Source: Alteromonas sp. BMJM2 (lineage in GTDB: Bacteria > Pseudomonadota > Gammaproteobacteria > Enterobacterales > Alteromonadaceae). From it: 46,207 bases of DNA. This document shows positions 8,084 to 18,202 of the stretch, piece after piece (positions within the stretch are counted from its first letter, which is position 1; the number at the start of each line of letters is the position of its first letter). Position numbers and translations under genes: made by a program. The notes below the pieces were generated by a model. The model was not told the origin of the DNA. It searched no databases and saw only the letters and a list, made by a program, of their open reading frames with translations. Location of the stretch: NCBI RefSeq assembly GCF_027257845.1, contig NZ_JAPVOT010000024.1, positions 1 to 46,207 of the forward strand, written 5' to 3'.

Positions 8084-8193
8084 GTAAACGCAGATTTAAG
8101 CCAACATCTATTACTTTTGAATAAGCAATTGCTGATGCCTCTTTTTTGAACCATTATTTAGCTAAGTTTAGCTAAGCCATATAAAGGTAGCAT

Positions 8194-8424
8194 ATGCAAA
8201 CGAACATGCATGAAGCAAAGAGCAAACTGTCACAACTTGTTGAATTGGCAGTTTCAGGCGAAGAGGTGGTCATTGCAAAATCAGGTAAGCCAGCGGTAAA
8301 ACTAGTGCCTTACAAAGCCCAAAAAGAACGGGTGTTTGGGCGGTTTAAAGGGCAAGTTATTGCGTCTGACGATTTTGACTCTAAAGAAGTAAACGACGAT
8401 ATAGCAAACACGTTTGGTATGTAG
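8194..8424 (+). CDS. Type II antitoxin, Phd/YefM family
   Basis: The protein has 76 residues. The N-terminal part (MHEAKSKLSQLVELAVSGEE, then VVIAKSGKPAVKLVPY) is the standard Phd/YefM fold that dimerises and binds DNA. The C-terminal tail (about 50-76, RFKGQV...DDFDS) is the flexible toxin-neutralising part. It is expected to bind and inhibit the PIN toxin encoded four bases downstream and to autorepress the pair. A TATAAAGGTAG stretch just before the ATG supplies the ribosome binding site. Length is typical. It forms an isolated two-gene cassette between repeat copies 2 and 3. Confidence 0.9.
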   Translation: MQTNMHEAKSKLSQLVELAVSGEEVVIAKSGKPAVKLVPYKAQKERVFGRFKGQVIASDDFDSKEVNDDIANTFGM

Positions 8425-8428
8425 CACG

Positions 8429-8815
8429 ATGAAAAGAATTCTATTAGATACTCATGCGTTAATTTGGTGGATGTGTGGAGATAAAAAGCTTGGCCTAAAT
8501 GCACAAGAGCACATTGCTAATCCTGAAAACGCTATATTTGTAAGCGCAGCAACAGTATGGCAAATGTCGATTAAACAACAGATGGGCAAACTTGAAGTAC
8601 CTGATGACATTGAATCAATTGTTGAACAGCTAGGTTTTAGCGCATTACCCATCACGTTATTTCATTGTCAGCAAGCGGGCAAATTACCAATGCATCATAG
8701 AGATCCGTTTGATCGCATGTTAATCGCTCAAGCCCAAGCAGAGGGATTGCAGATATTAACGAAAGACGCGTACTTTCCTGATTACGGTATTCGGTTAATC
8801 GATGCCAGTAAATGA
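8429..8815 (+). CDS. PIN-domain toxin, VapC-like ribonuclease
   Basis: The protein has 128 residues from the ATG at 8429. An upstream in-frame TTG at 8414 would overlap the antitoxin and add no conserved sequence. The PIN acidic residues are visible: LLDTHALIWW (first Asp), the middle Glu in the NPENAIFVSAATVWQMSIK region, and HHRDPFDRMLIAQAQ with later Asp residues. Members are Mg-dependent RNases, often cutting tRNA or rRNA. It is the second gene of the toxin-antitoxin operon. Nothing indicates inactivation. The subgroup is the one commonly paired with Phd-type antitoxins rather than classical VapB. Confidence 0.9.
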   Translation: MKRILLDTHALIWWMCGDKKLGLNAQEHIANPENAIFVSAATVWQMSIKQQMGKLEVPDDIESIVEQLGFSALPITLFHCQQAGKLPMHHRDPFDRMLIAQAQAEGLQILTKDAYFPDYGIRLIDASK

Positions 8816-8870
8816 TAAAGGGGGTCAGATCCGAATTAACGCATTAATGCGGATCTGACTCCCTTTATTT
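8815..8870. repeat. Palindromic GGGGTCAG repeat, copy 3, probably doubling as terminator
   Basis: ATAAAGGGGGTCAGATCC (8815-8832) pairs with GGATCTGACTCCCTTTAT (8851-8868). It starts on the last base of the toxin stop codon and ends in a T-rich run. It could therefore terminate the toxin-antitoxin operon as well as the convergent ugd gene. It is nearly the same sequence as copy 1. Confidence 0.8.
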
Positions 8871-8883
8871 GCAAAGGAAGTTT

Positions 8884-10059
8884 TTAGTCGGCGTTGAACA
8901 GGTCGCGACTGTATACTTTTTCTAGCACGTCTTCGATGTCGGCAGTTACACGGTTGGCCACTATCACATCAGACTCTTTCTTGAAGGCTTCTAAGTCGTT
9001 GACTACACGAGAGCGGAAAAACTCATCTTCAGTGAGTACCGGCTCGTATACAATAACTTCAATACCCTTGGCTTTAATACGCTTCATAATGCCTTGAATA
9101 GCACTTGCGCGAAAGTTATCAGAGCCCGACTTCATAATAAGGCGGTAAATACCCACAATTTTCGGATTGCGGCTTACAATTGAATCGGCGATAAAGTCTT
9201 TGCGGGTGCGGTTAGCATCTACAATGGCTTGAATCATGTTGTTAGGCACTTCGCTGTAGTTAGCCAGCAACTGCTTAGTATCTTTCGGTAAGCAGTAACC
9301 GCCATAACCAAAGCTTGGGTTGTTATAATGCCCGCCAATACGAGGGTCTAAGCTTACCCCCTGAATGATTTGTTTTGTATCTAATCCGGCACGTTCTGCA
9401 TAGCTGTCTAGCTCATTAAAATATGCAACACGCATCGCTAAGTACGTGTTAGCAAAAAGCTTAATAGCCTCGGCTTCAGTACTGTCGGTAAATAGTATTT
9501 CAATGCCTGTCTTAATAGCGCCCTGCTCTAGTAGCTTGGCGAAAATTTCAGCTCGCTCTGAACGCTCGCCTACAATAATACGGCTTGGGTGTAAGTTATC
9601 GTAAAGCGCTTTGCCTTCACGTAAAAATTCAGGTGAGAAGATAATGTTATCAGAGCCATGACGCGCTTTTGCTTCGCGTGTAAACCCAACAGGCACAGTA
9701 GATTTAATTACCATCACCGCTTTTGGGTTAACCGCCATTACGCTTTTAATAACCGCATCAACACTGCTGGTATTGAAGTAATTAGTTTGAGAATCGTAAT
9801 CGGTGGGTGTGGCGATAATTACATAATCCGCGTCGCGGTAGGCCACTTCAGCATCTAACGTTGCTTCTAAATCAAGCTCTTTGGTCGTCAAATACTCTGA
9901 GATTTCAATGTCTTCAATAGGAGACTTACGGCTATTTAGCATCTCAACTTTTTCAGGTACTAAGTCAACAGCCTTCACTTCATTGTGTTGCGCTAGCAAA
10001 ACGGCGTTAGATAGGCCTACGTAACCTGTCCCTGCCACAGCTATTTTGTACTTTTTCAT
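8884..10059 (-). CDS. ugd: UDP-glucose 6-dehydrogenase
   Basis: The protein has 391 residues from the ATG at 10059. An in-frame ATG at 10071 is an alternative. It oxidises UDP-glucose to UDP-glucuronate with two NAD, supplying uronic acid for the glycan. The NAD-binding Rossmann motif is [14 protein letters not shown] near the N-terminus. The catalytic Lys lies in [11 protein letters not shown], and the catalytic Cys in [14 protein letters not shown]. Length fits the short bacterial class. It is the last gene of the long leftward glycan locus, separated by 168 bases from the next gene, so it may also have its own promoter. It is convergent with the toxin-antitoxin cassette, with repeat copy 3 between. 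Confidence 0.95.
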   Translation of the reverse strand: MKKYKIAVAGTGYVGLSNAVLLAQHNEVKAVDLVPEKVEMLNSRKSPIEDIEISEYLTTKELDLEATLDAEVAYRDADYVIIATPTDYDSQTNYFNTSSVDAVIKSVMAVNPKAVMVIKSTVPVGFTREAKARHGSDNIIFSPEFLREGKALYDNLHPSRIIVGERSERAEIFAKLLEQGAIKTGIEILFTDSTEAEAIKLFANTYLAMRVAYFNELDSYAERAGLDTKQIIQGVSLDPRIGGHYNNPSFGYGGYCLPKDTKQLLANYSEVPNNMIQAIVDANRTRKDFIADSIVSRNPKIVGIYRLIMKSGSDNFRASAIQGIMKRIKAKGIEVIVYEPVLTEDEFFRSRVVNDLEAFKKESDVIVANRVTADIEDVLEKVYSRDLFNAD

Positions 10060-10227
10060 TGTCTGTTCCATTTGTTTAACTTATTCCAAATTTTCGAAAT
10101 TTTCTAATGTTTGCCATTAATCAGATAAATTATATTCTAGCTTGCTAGCAAATCTAATCATAAAACCATTTCGTAAATCACAGCGCGCTTAATCTATGCT
10201 GAGTAAATTGCGTAATTCTTTCTAAGC

Positions 10228-11940
10228 TTAAACCTCTTCTTTTGTTTTTACCGAAAAGTTTTCTCGCTTAAGCGTAAGGTTCGGGCTATAAGCGGGGTCG
10301 TGTTCAATATAGTTACTCCACTTACTCTTCAAGTATGCTAGCTCCTTATTAAACCTCGCCGCCTTCTCTGGCGCATGGTCTAAACCACGGCTTACCGATT
10401 CATGATGATAAAGTTCGGCTTCGGCGCAATATACATTTCTAACCCCAGTTTCTTTTACTCTCAGGCAAAAATCTACATCGTTAAACGCTACGGTAAGGTC
10501 AGTTTCATTCAACCCACCCACTGCATCAAATAGTGACTTTTTCACTAACAAGCACGCTGCGGTAACCGCGCTGTAATTTTGCGTCGCAATTAACCGCTTC
10601 ATGTAGCCGGGGTGATAACGAGGGAAGTATTTGTGTGCATGGCCTGCACCACCACCGTAACCTAACACCACACCGGCATGTTGAACTCTGCCATCGGAGT
10701 ACAGTAACTTCGCTCCTACACAACCTACATCTTCCCGTAATGCGTGGCCTACCATACTGGTTAGCCACTCAGGTTTTATCACTTCAATATCGTTGTTAAT
10801 AAGGCCGATAATTTCACTGTTTGCACTTGCATGTTGCACGCCAAAATTATTAATAGCGGAGTAATTAAATATTCCAGGGTAGCGTAAAACACGAATTTTA
10901 GGGTGTTTATCCAGCTCTTCAAAATACTGTAAACTAGCAGACTCATCTGAACCATTGTCTATCAATAATATTTCATAATTTTGATAGACCGTTTTTTCCA
11001 ATATAGAAGTAATACACGCTTTTACGAGGTCTTTCCCGTTTTTCGTCGGAATGATTAGCGAGACCAAGGGCTCTTGCTCTACTGGCCACTGATTATGATT
11101 TACACCCTGTTGCTCGTTAAATGCTGGTACTGCTTGTGTTAGTACTTTTACTGTTTGAGCTACATCTTCAAGCCCGTTGCGCCATACAGCTTTATTTAAG
11201 CTTCTGTGCACAAGCGTATATGCAACATGCTCGATGACTATGGAGGTATTTTTAAGCCACAGTTCGGTAATCAGACCTGCAATTGTATTAGCATCAATTG
11301 CCGAACGTTTAAGTATTTGGGCAGTTACCAGCACCCCGGTTGAAACATAAGCAGTTGACAGCTGTAACTCTGGGTTCCAGTCTGGCAGGAAATAAGGCGA
11401 CACGCGCTGCTTCTTCCCATTCACTTTGTCGGTATCGCAGTACACAATATCAGCGGTGTTCGATAGCCCTGCACATGCCTGTATAGCTTCACGAGTAAGT
11501 ACGTCGCCACTATTAATAAAGAATGCACGCATATTAGCGGGTAACTGATCTATTGCATCATGAAGAGAGGAACAAGCTTTCGCGTCTTCTGCAATCTTCT
11601 GCGTAGTAACAATTAAAACGTGTGATTGATTCACACCCGCTTGCAATAAGCTTTTAAGGGTATTTGCAATATTGCTATGCCCTATCACCACAATATACAC
11701 ATCACTAATAAGCAGTGGCGATAAAGCAAGAGAAGCTAATTTCGCCTCTTGCTGCTTCAAGTATGCGCCGTAGAGCGCCATGCGCTTTGCCTTAGAAGGA
11801 AAACCGTAAAACAGCCCCGAACGTTGCAACGAACGGCTATACAACTCGGTGAGATGATGGTTTGCTTTGAGCTTATTTCGCACCGTCTTGGGTACTAGCC
11901 CCACCGCACCTTTCACAGTTAACATGGCCAACTTTTTCAT
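10228..11940 (-). CDS. Family 2 glycosyltransferase with a degenerate first GT domain
   Basis: The protein has 570 residues. The C-terminal half (about 285-550) is a GT-A family 2 domain: VSLIIPTKNGKDLVKACITS, the metal-site region GLINNDIEVI, and FNDVDFCLRV near the end. The N-terminal half (about 60-270) looks like a second, eroded GT-A domain with INSGDVLTREA, DIVYCDTDKV and the PYFLPDWNPELQLS motif seen in two-domain rhamnosyl- or galactofuranosyl-type enzymes. The first 20 residues are cationic and could be membrane-associated. It should add a sugar to a lipid-linked oligosaccharide. Acceptor and donor are unknown, though L-rhamnose is plausible because the rfb genes lie immediately upstream across a terminator. 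Confidence 0.85.
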   Translation of the reverse strand: MKKLAMLTVKGAVGLVPKTVRNKLKANHHLTELYSRSLQRSGLFYGFPSKAKRMALYGAYLKQQEAKLASLALSPLLISDVYIVVIGHSNIANTLKSLLQAGVNQSHVLIVTTQKIAEDAKACSSLHDAIDQLPANMRAFFINSGDVLTREAIQACAGLSNTADIVYCDTDKVNGKKQRVSPYFLPDWNPELQLSTAYVSTGVLVTAQILKRSAIDANTIAGLITELWLKNTSIVIEHVAYTLVHRSLNKAVWRNGLEDVAQTVKVLTQAVPAFNEQQGVNHNQWPVEQEPLVSLIIPTKNGKDLVKACITSILEKTVYQNYEILLIDNGSDESASLQYFEELDKHPKIRVLRYPGIFNYSAINNFGVQHASANSEIIGLINNDIEVIKPEWLTSMVGHALREDVGCVGAKLLYSDGRVQHAGVVLGYGGGAGHAHKYFPRYHPGYMKRLIATQNYSAVTAACLLVKKSLFDAVGGLNETDLTVAFNDVDFCLRVKETGVRNVYCAEAELYHHESVSRGLDHAPEKAARFNKELAYLKSKWSNYIEHDPAYSPNLTLKRENFSVKTKEEV

Positions 11941-11966
11941 ACTGCTATTAAGACCCTAAAAATAAC

Positions 11967-11996
11967 AAAAAGCCGCATTCATTTGCGGCTTTTTTA
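11967..11996. terminator. Bidirectional rho-independent terminator after rfbB
   Basis: AGCCGCA (11971-11977), loop, TGCGGCT (11984-11990), with A5 before and T6 after. It forms a U-tailed hairpin on either strand. On the minus strand it lies between the stop of rfbB and the start of the 570-residue glycosyltransferase. Distal genes therefore need read-through or their own promoter. Confidence 0.8.
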
Positions 11997-12024
11997 AGAA
12001 TATCACACTTCATTATTTTTCGAA

Positions 12025-13119
12025 CTAGCTACCTGCACCTAAACGCTCTCCTTGATAGCTACCGTCTAGTACGGCTTTCCACCAGCCCTCGTTAGCTAAA
12101 TACCATTCCACTGTTTTGCGAATGCCACTTTCAAACGTTTCCTGTGGAGTCCAACCTAGCTCACGTTCAATTTTGCTAGCATCTATTGCGTAGCGCATGT
12201 CATGACCTGGACGGTCTTGAACATATGTTATCTGGTCTGCATATTTCTCGTTACCAGAGCCATCTTTTGGCTTCACATCATCTAAAATAGTGCAAATGGT
12301 ATTCACTACTTCAATATTTTGCTTTTCGTTGTGTCCGCCAATGTTATAGGTTTCGCCAACTTTACCTTCAAGAGCTACAAGCACCAACGCGCGAGCGTGG
12401 TCTTCAACATATAGCCAATCGCGAATTTGATTACCCTTGCCATATACAGGTAATGGCTTACCCGCCAAGGCGTTTAAAATAACCAGCGGTATCAACTTTT
12501 CTGGGAAATGATACGGCCCGTAGTTGTTCGAGCAATTTGTCACTAGCGTGGGTAATTTGTAAGTACGTAGCCAAGAGCGAACTAGCTGATCAGAGCTTGC
12601 TTTGCTTGCTGAATATGGCGAGCTTGGGGCATATGGCGTTGTTTCAGTGAAAAGAGGTAGCTCAGTGCCTGGCTCAACCTCGTCAGGGTGTGGCAAGTCG
12701 CCATACACTTCATCGGTAGAAATATGATGAAATTTAAAACCGGCCTTTTTATCGCCTTCCAATGTATTCCAATAGGCTCGCGCTTGCTCTAATAGCGTGT
12801 AAGTACCCACCACGTTTGTTTGAATGAATTCGCCTGGACCATCGATAGAACGGTCGACGTGCGATTCAGCCGCCAAATGCATAATAATGTCGGGCTGATG
12901 GGCATTAAGTACGCGACCTACTTCGTTAGCATCGCAAATATCAACTTGCACGAAGCTGTAGCGGGAGTTATCTGAAACTGAAGTTAAGGATTCTAAGTTA
13001 CCGGCATAAGTTAGTTTATCTAAGTTAATTACCTTATGGTCGGTATCGTTTATCAGATGACGTACCACGGCAGAGCCTATAAATCCTGCACCACCGGTAA
13101 CTAATATTGTTTTACTCAT
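12025..13119 (-). CDS. rfbB: dTDP-glucose 4,6-dehydratase
   Basis: The protein has 364 residues and belongs to the extended short-chain dehydrogenases. It catalyses step 2 of dTDP-L-rhamnose synthesis, forming dTDP-4-keto-6-deoxyglucose. It has the NAD motif [12 protein letters not shown] at the N-terminus, the active-site TDEVYG segment and the catalytic YSASK (with [18 protein letters not shown]). It lies last in the rfbA-C-D-B gene order along transcription, 139 bases after rfbD, and is followed by a strong terminator. Length is normal. No oddity is seen. Confidence 0.96.
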   Translation of the reverse strand: MSKTILVTGGAGFIGSAVVRHLINDTDHKVINLDKLTYAGNLESLTSVSDNSRYSFVQVDICDANEVGRVLNAHQPDIIMHLAAESHVDRSIDGPGEFIQTNVVGTYTLLEQARAYWNTLEGDKKAGFKFHHISTDEVYGDLPHPDEVEPGTELPLFTETTPYAPSSPYSASKASSDQLVRSWLRTYKLPTLVTNCSNNYGPYHFPEKLIPLVILNALAGKPLPVYGKGNQIRDWLYVEDHARALVLVALEGKVGETYNIGGHNEKQNIEVVNTICTILDDVKPKDGSGNEKYADQITYVQDRPGHDMRYAIDASKIERELGWTPQETFESGIRKTVEWYLANEGWWKAVLDGSYQGERLGAGS

Positions 13120-13258
13120 TTATCTTTTTCTCAAAATATTTTGTTTTGGCTATGTATATTGTTTGACTAGATAGAAAGGACCACTGCATAGCTACCGACT
13201 AATATTTTTATCAGTCTTCGACTGAGCCTTTAACTGCAATTTCTGGTCAGCAAACAAC

Positions 13259-14122
13259 TCATTCATTCACTAATTCATCCATCATCGCCGACAACTGCTT
13301 GCGCCAGTGTGTAGGGTTGCAAGAGGCAAACGCTTTGCGGGCAGAGGTTTTATCTAGCACGCTATAATGAGGGCGTTTTGCTGGTGTGGGGTATTCACTG
13401 GTTGGAATAGGCAATACGGGAATAGCATCACTCAGCAACCCTTTTTCAATACCTATCTCTTGAATCGCTAGCGCAAAATCGTACCAACTGGCTACACCTT
13501 CGTCTGTCCAATGATGTACACCTGCCGTTTTATTTTTCGCTGCACTAACGCACGCTTGTGCCAACCCTTTAGCCCATGTAGGCGTACCTATTTGATCGTC
13601 GATTACAGTAAGCTGTGGTTTATCAGCCATTAAGCGAAGCATGGTTTTCACAAAATTATTACCATGAGCAGAATACACCCATGCGGTGCGAATCAAGCAA
13701 CTTTGTTCTGGAACAAGCTCAAGTACCGCTTTTTCGCCGTCGGCTTTGGTTTTGCCGTAAGCACCTTGAGGTTCAATAGGGTCATTTGGCAAATAAGGCG
13801 AACCTTTGTGGCCGTTAAACACATAGTCGGTAGATACATGAACCAAAAACGCACCAGAGTTTTTACAATACTTCGCTAAATTTTCAACGGCAGTAGCATT
13901 GATTGCATGACAAAGCGCTAAATCGTCTTCGGCTTTATCAACCGCAGTATAGGCGGCAGCATTAATGATTACGTCCGGAGCTAGCCCAGAAAGCGTTTTT
14001 GTTAATACCTCTTCACTGGTAATGTCGGTATCTTCAGGCCCTAAACATACGGTGTCTTCGCCCAATATGCGTACCAGTTCGTAAGACAACTGCCCTGCGT
14101 TACCAATAACAACAATTTTCAT
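13259..14122 (-). CDS. rfbD: dTDP-4-dehydrorhamnose reductase
   Basis: The protein has 287 residues. It catalyses the last step to dTDP-L-rhamnose, reducing dTDP-4-keto-L-rhamnose with NADPH. Motifs: GNAGQLSYELVRIL (nucleotide binding), NAAAYTAVDKAEDD, VSTDYVFNG and the catalytic YGKTKADGE. The start follows rfbC by 26 bases. The gap of 139 bases on its 3' side, before rfbB, holds nothing I can identify. Typical length and intact. Confidence 0.96.
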   Translation of the reverse strand: MKIVVIGNAGQLSYELVRILGEDTVCLGPEDTDITSEEVLTKTLSGLAPDVIINAAAYTAVDKAEDDLALCHAINATAVENLAKYCKNSGAFLVHVSTDYVFNGHKGSPYLPNDPIEPQGAYGKTKADGEKAVLELVPEQSCLIRTAWVYSAHGNNFVKTMLRLMADKPQLTVIDDQIGTPTWAKGLAQACVSAAKNKTAGVHHWTDEGVASWYDFALAIQEIGIEKGLLSDAIPVLPIPTSEYPTPAKRPHYSVLDKTSARKAFASCNPTHWRKQLSAMMDELVNE

Positions 14123-14148
14123 AGCTTATCCTTACAATGAGTTACTGA

Positions 14149-14694
14149 TTAAAACGCAGGGGCATCCACAAATGCAGTACCGTTTTCATCTTTGCCAGAC
14201 AGCGAAGGACTTTCGCCGTTCACTAACGGCCACGTAATGCCTAACGTCGGGTCGTTATAATTAACCGACACTTCAGACTCAGGGTGATAATAGTCTGTGC
14301 ATTTGTACACAAACTCAGCCGACTCACTAGTTACGTAAAAACCATGTGCAAACCCTGCAGGAACCCAAAGCTGGCGCTTGTTTTCAGCAGACAAGGTTAC
14401 GCCAACCCACTTCCCATAGGTGGCAGAGCCTTTACGCATATCTACCGCAACGTCGTAGACTTCACCGCTAACCACGCGTACTAATTTGCCTTGGGTTTGC
14501 TCTAACTGATAGTGGAGGCCGCGAAGGATACCTTGGCTCGATTTTGAGTGATTGTCTTGAACAAAGTCGACATCGGCACATTCTTTTTTAAACCAGTCGG
14601 TACGAAAAGTTTCTAAAAAGAAGCCGCGTTCGTCGCCAAATACTCTGGGCTCAATAATTTTTACGTCGGGTATTTCTGTTTTAACTACTTGCAT
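14149..14694 (-). CDS. rfbC: dTDP-4-dehydrorhamnose 3,5-epimerase
   Basis: The protein has 181 residues, a cupin-fold epimerase for step 3 of dTDP-L-rhamnose synthesis. Hallmarks are PRVFGDERGFFLETF at the N-terminus, the active-site stretch QDNHSKSSQGILRGLHYQ with the catalytic His, and the WVPAGFAHGFYV segment. It is encoded 30 bases after rfbA in the same operon. Length is normal for the family. Confidence 0.96.
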   Translation of the reverse strand: MQVVKTEIPDVKIIEPRVFGDERGFFLETFRTDWFKKECADVDFVQDNHSKSSQGILRGLHYQLEQTQGKLVRVVSGEVYDVAVDMRKGSATYGKWVGVTLSAENKRQLWVPAGFAHGFYVTSESAEFVYKCTDYYHPESEVSVNYNDPTLGITWPLVNGESPSLSGKDENGTAFVDAPAF

Positions 14695-14724
14695 GTGTTT
14701 TCCAAATAAGACGCGGTGTTTACA

Positions 14725-15606
14725 CTACGCTTTTACTCTGTCGCTAATCACTTTTAACAAGTAATCTCCATATCCACTCTTTTTAAGCGGTGCGGCAAGC
14801 TTGGCTAGCTGCTCGGCATCAATATAGCCCATTCTGTAGGCAACCTCTTCGGGGCAACACACTTTGAGGCCTTGGCGCTTTTCAATAGCTGCAACAAAAT
14901 TGGCAGCATCTAATAGCGAGTCAAGGGTACCAGTGTCTAACCACGCTGAACCTCGGCCCATAAGCTCTACTTTTAAGCTACCGTCCTGCAGATACAGGTT
15001 ATTTAAGTCGGTAATTTCAAGCTCGCCACGGTGTGAAGGTTTAACCTCTTTTGCAAAGTCGACCACGCGATTATCGTAATAGTACAGGCCAGTTACCGCG
15101 TAATTCGATTTGGGTACATCAGGCTTTTCTTCAATAGAAAGCGCATTCCAATTATCATCAAAATCGACCACACCGTAACGCTCTGGGTCCGTAACATGAT
15201 ACCCAAAGACAGTAGCACCATAGTCTTGACTGTATGCATTTTGAAGTGAGCGCTTGAGGTCGTGCCCATAATATATATTATCGCCCAATACCAACGTACA
15301 ACTATCATTGCCGATAAAGTTCTCACCAATCAGAAAGGCTTGAGCAAGTCCATCTGGTGATGGCTGTACCGCATACTGAACGTTAATACCTAAATCGCTT
15401 CCATCGCCGATAAGTTCAATAAAACGTTGCTGCTCAACTGGAGTAGTAATGATTAGGATGTCTTTTATTCCTGACATCATTAACGTGGCTAGGGGATAAA
15501 AAATCATGGGCTTATCATAAACAGGCATAAGCTGCTTACTCACCACCTTTGTTAACGGGTGAAGGCGCGTGCCTGAACCACCAGCTAGAATTATTCCTTT
15601 TCGCAT
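14725..15606 (-). CDS. rfbA: Glucose-1-phosphate thymidylyltransferase
   Basis: The protein has 293 residues. It is the first enzyme of dTDP-L-rhamnose synthesis, joining dTTP and glucose 1-phosphate. The nucleotidyltransferase signature [20 protein letters not shown] is at the N-terminus, with [11 protein letters not shown] and [20 protein letters not shown] following. The ATG at 15606, three codons inside the longest ORF, is preferred because it directly precedes the conserved start and has a GGTGG site. The gene overlaps the end of the upstream glycosyltransferase by 16 bases, indicating one transcript. Confidence 0.96.
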   Translation of the reverse strand: MRKGIILAGGSGTRLHPLTKVVSKQLMPVYDKPMIFYPLATLMMSGIKDILIITTPVEQQRFIELIGDGSDLGINVQYAVQPSPDGLAQAFLIGENFIGNDSCTLVLGDNIYYGHDLKRSLQNAYSQDYGATVFGYHVTDPERYGVVDFDDNWNALSIEEKPDVPKSNYAVTGLYYYDNRVVDFAKEVKPSHRGELEITDLNNLYLQDGSLKVELMGRGSAWLDTGTLDSLLDAANFVAAIEKRQGLKVCCPEEVAYRMGYIDAEQLAKLAAPLKKSGYGDYLLKVISDRVKA

Positions 15607-16982
15607 TTTAACCACCTTGTTATTGGTCTCGAGTCGTTATCAAATATAAACTGCTTAGCTACAAAGTCTATCGCATTATTAGTGGCACACTGAAGGCCGT
15701 CTTCATCCTTCATTGCTTTCACGTGCCGCATCTTTTTTACTGTATCTTCAATCGAAGCATTTGCCCACCTAGAATTACATGCCAATGGATACGCGCGCTC
15801 TTCCACCGATGTTAATTCATAATCTACTAACCAAGGGTAATCTTTAGGAAAGAGGTCGGTACTTCCCGAATAGTTTGTGGCAATAACGGGTAGTCGTCTT
15901 AATAAAGCCTCAGCTATAGTTCGCCCAAACCCTTCGCTTCGATGAAGTGATATATAGCAATCTGCTGTTAACCACAGTGCATTTAATTCTGCTGCCGTCA
16001 TTAGGCGACTTATTATTTTAATGCGACAGTCTGAGTTAGCTTTCTGTTTCACCGTAGCCCAATGTTCACTGTCCGACTCATTTGCTACTTTTAAAACCAA
16101 TTCTACATTTTCAGAAGAATGAAACGCTTGTTGGAATGCTTCAACAATCGCTAGTGGGTTCTTTCTTTCAATGAAAGAGCCAGCATCGAAAACAAATAAA
16201 AATCGAAAAGTCTCACCCGCTTTTCTTTGGGTCTTATCTATTTCACTTAAAGGCAAAACAACAGGAGCGGCATAGTGCACATTACTATGAACTTTTTGAA
16301 GTGCGGTGGTGGTAAACGCAGATATGCCCCACACTTCCTCAAAAGACTCTAGCGTAGATGTCCACTCCTCAGGCACATTCTCTAGCTCCCAAGGCGGCAC
16401 GGCCACGGCACGACCAAAGTGCTTTGAAAAATCATCGTAAATCGCCAGCAAGTTAGCTATTTCTATAGCATTTAGAAAAAATATCGACTTGTTATACTTT
16501 ATTTGCCCTTCATTGGGGTGAGTAAACGTAACAGGGTCGTCTGAAGGGTGACCAATATGAACAATAGAATAAGGGCAGCCGATACGATCTAACAGGACAG
16601 CGTAGCCACGAATATCCTCACCTAAACCTAGTCGTCCCCTATTATAACCAACAAGGTTTACCCCGCCTGATTCTATAACAAGTTCTTTGTCGCTCACTGG
16701 CGTAGTCTTTGTTGCAGACAAGGTTTGCTCTAGCTCATCAATATTAAATATACTACGGCCAAATTCGTTATACCAAGAAACGAGCTCTGCGCGCTTTTTA
16801 AACGTTGATAAATCGGTGTTTTGAGCAAGCTTCTGACCAACTAAAACCATCACATTGCTGATCGGTTGCGACTGGTCTTGGATTATCCCCTTGGCTGGAG
16901 AAAAGAGCTGTTCCCAAACGGTTGAGGGAACAGACTCTATTCTTTTCTTCGTCCATGGGAGATATTGATTGAATATGTTCAT
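15591..16982 (-). CDS. GT-B fold glycosyltransferase (family 4-like)
   Basis: The protein has 463 residues. The C-terminal nucleotide-sugar domain carries the retaining-GT4 pattern [17 protein letters not shown], followed by [16 protein letters not shown] (about 360-392). The core contains [18 protein letters not shown], typical of the domain start. The N-terminal half (about 60-240) has the acceptor-side Rossmann fold, including [17 protein letters not shown]. It probably transfers one sugar of the repeat unit from the cytoplasmic face. The donor is unknown. It lies between a sulfotransferase and rfbA, overlapping the latter. Intact by length. Confidence 0.85.
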   Translation of the reverse strand: MNIFNQYLPWTKKRIESVPSTVWEQLFSPAKGIIQDQSQPISNVMVLVGQKLAQNTDLSTFKKRAELVSWYNEFGRSIFNIDELEQTLSATKTTPVSDKELVIESGGVNLVGYNRGRLGLGEDIRGYAVLLDRIGCPYSIVHIGHPSDDPVTFTHPNEGQIKYNKSIFFLNAIEIANLLAIYDDFSKHFGRAVAVPPWELENVPEEWTSTLESFEEVWGISAFTTTALQKVHSNVHYAAPVVLPLSEIDKTQRKAGETFRFLFVFDAGSFIERKNPLAIVEAFQQAFHSSENVELVLKVANESDSEHWATVKQKANSDCRIKIISRLMTAAELNALWLTADCYISLHRSEGFGRTIAEALLRRLPVIATNYSGSTDLFPKDYPWLVDYELTSVEERAYPLACNSRWANASIEDTVKKMRHVKAMKDEDGLQCATNNAIDFVAKQFIFDNDSRPITRWLKCEKE

Positions 16983-16998
16983 AGAGTTGCTCTTAGCG

Positions 16999-18063
16999 CT
17001 ATACCCTACCCAAAGATTTTTTTATTTTGAAAAGCGCGACCTTTGACCACGGCAATATATCTTTCACGATATCGAGGCGCTCTGGAGATTTCTCTACTTT
17101 TTGATATTTCCAATCATTCTCATATGAACTGATCATTTTATTGAGAACACCTGGCTGCTCAATAAAATTTGAAAGCATACGTGTAAAGGTTTCGATATCG
17201 ATGAACTGTTTAACTTTTGGCTTTTGCTCAGACTGCTCACATTGCTGTATGAACATAGCTGTATTCTCAACACTGTTTTGCTCGCAAAAAGTTCGCATCT
17301 GTGCAACAAACTCACTTTTGAAAGCTTCAAAAATCTTTGGAGGAACAAAAGAGTAGCTTTGCGTTCCAGACTGTTCTCTTTGTAAAAATCTATCCATATC
17401 TTCTTGCAAGCTTCCCAAGTTCAATTGGTTAAACCACCGTTTAAACTCCAAGCCTTCCAAAGTATACGAGGTATTAATTTTTCGACTACTTACATTGATC
17501 GGAACGACATTGAACAAACTCAAAAAATCATCGAGTATGCTATTCCCTTTAAAGCAAGCTTGGTGATAAGGCCTAAGAATAAATCGCTCTTTTCCTATTT
17601 TATTAATAAGGCGGCTTAAAATTTCTAATTGGTAGGCTCTAGGCGTGGCAGGTAAGCCAAAGGCGTTTACCTGAGCGTGCCTTTTTACACCTTGGTTGTA
17701 AGAAGACTCGGCTACTTCTAATGGAAAACGCAAGTAACCAACGAATATTGCGTTAGGTATCTGCTCTGCTAGCTGTTCCATTCTTTTGAAGAAAAACTCA
17801 GATGAGAGTAGAAGTTTTTCCGCACCTGAAGCGCTGAACTGTTCCAGCGTATCTGTTAACTTTTTCTTATCTAAAACGAAGTCACCTTCATCAGGAGAAA
17901 AAAGTGATAATAGATTTCCCGAGCTTACCCCGTTTTCATCCACCTCATGTTCAGGATAGTAAACACCGTTTGTTAATAGATATTCCCTGTGCTCATTTAG
18001 CCACTTCTGTATAGCAGAAGTCCCCGACTTTGGGGGACCTATGTGTATAAAAACGTTATTCAT
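16999..18063 (-). CDS. PAPS-dependent sulfotransferase family protein
   Basis: The protein has 354 residues. The N-terminal 5'-phosphosulfate loop is clear (FIHIGPPKSGTSAIQKWL, about 5-22). A second conserved region, IFVGYLRFPLEVAESSYNQG (about 120-140), has the Arg and Ser expected to bind the 3'-phosphate of PAPS. Predicted to sulfate a glycan or glycolipid hydroxyl in the cytoplasm. It is one of four such proteins in this window. PAPS-synthesis genes are not nearby and must be elsewhere. It is followed by a 16-base gap to the family 4 glycosyltransferase. The 139 bases upstream hold nothing identifiable. Confidence 0.8.
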   Translation of the reverse strand: MNNVFIHIGPPKSGTSAIQKWLNEHREYLLTNGVYYPEHEVDENGVSSGNLLSLFSPDEGDFVLDKKKLTDTLEQFSASGAEKLLLSSEFFFKRMEQLAEQIPNAIFVGYLRFPLEVAESSYNQGVKRHAQVNAFGLPATPRAYQLEILSRLINKIGKERFILRPYHQACFKGNSILDDFLSLFNVVPINVSSRKINTSYTLEGLEFKRWFNQLNLGSLQEDMDRFLQREQSGTQSYSFVPPKIFEAFKSEFVAQMRTFCEQNSVENTAMFIQQCEQSEQKPKVKQFIDIETFTRMLSNFIEQPGVLNKMISSYENDWKYQKVEKSPERLDIVKDILPWSKVALFKIKKSLGRV

Positions 18064-18202
18064 GCATTACTTCTGTCAATCAAAACTATCCATATTCGGT
18101 TAGCGACCAAGAGTAGCCCAGTTAACCCACGGGTATTTTGAATGTTTTGTGAAATTACACCTCGTGAAACCACTTCGTGCTTTCTACTGAGTTTTCACCT
18201 GA

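Noticed and set aside
8414..8428. Upstream TTG start for the PIN toxin
   Set aside because: It overlaps the antitoxin stop and adds five non-conserved residues. The ATG at 8429 begins directly before the conserved LLDTHALIWW strand.
10072..10227. Possible small gene between ugd and the glycosyltransferase
   Set aside because: Only A+T-rich sequence without an ORF or ribosome binding site is seen.
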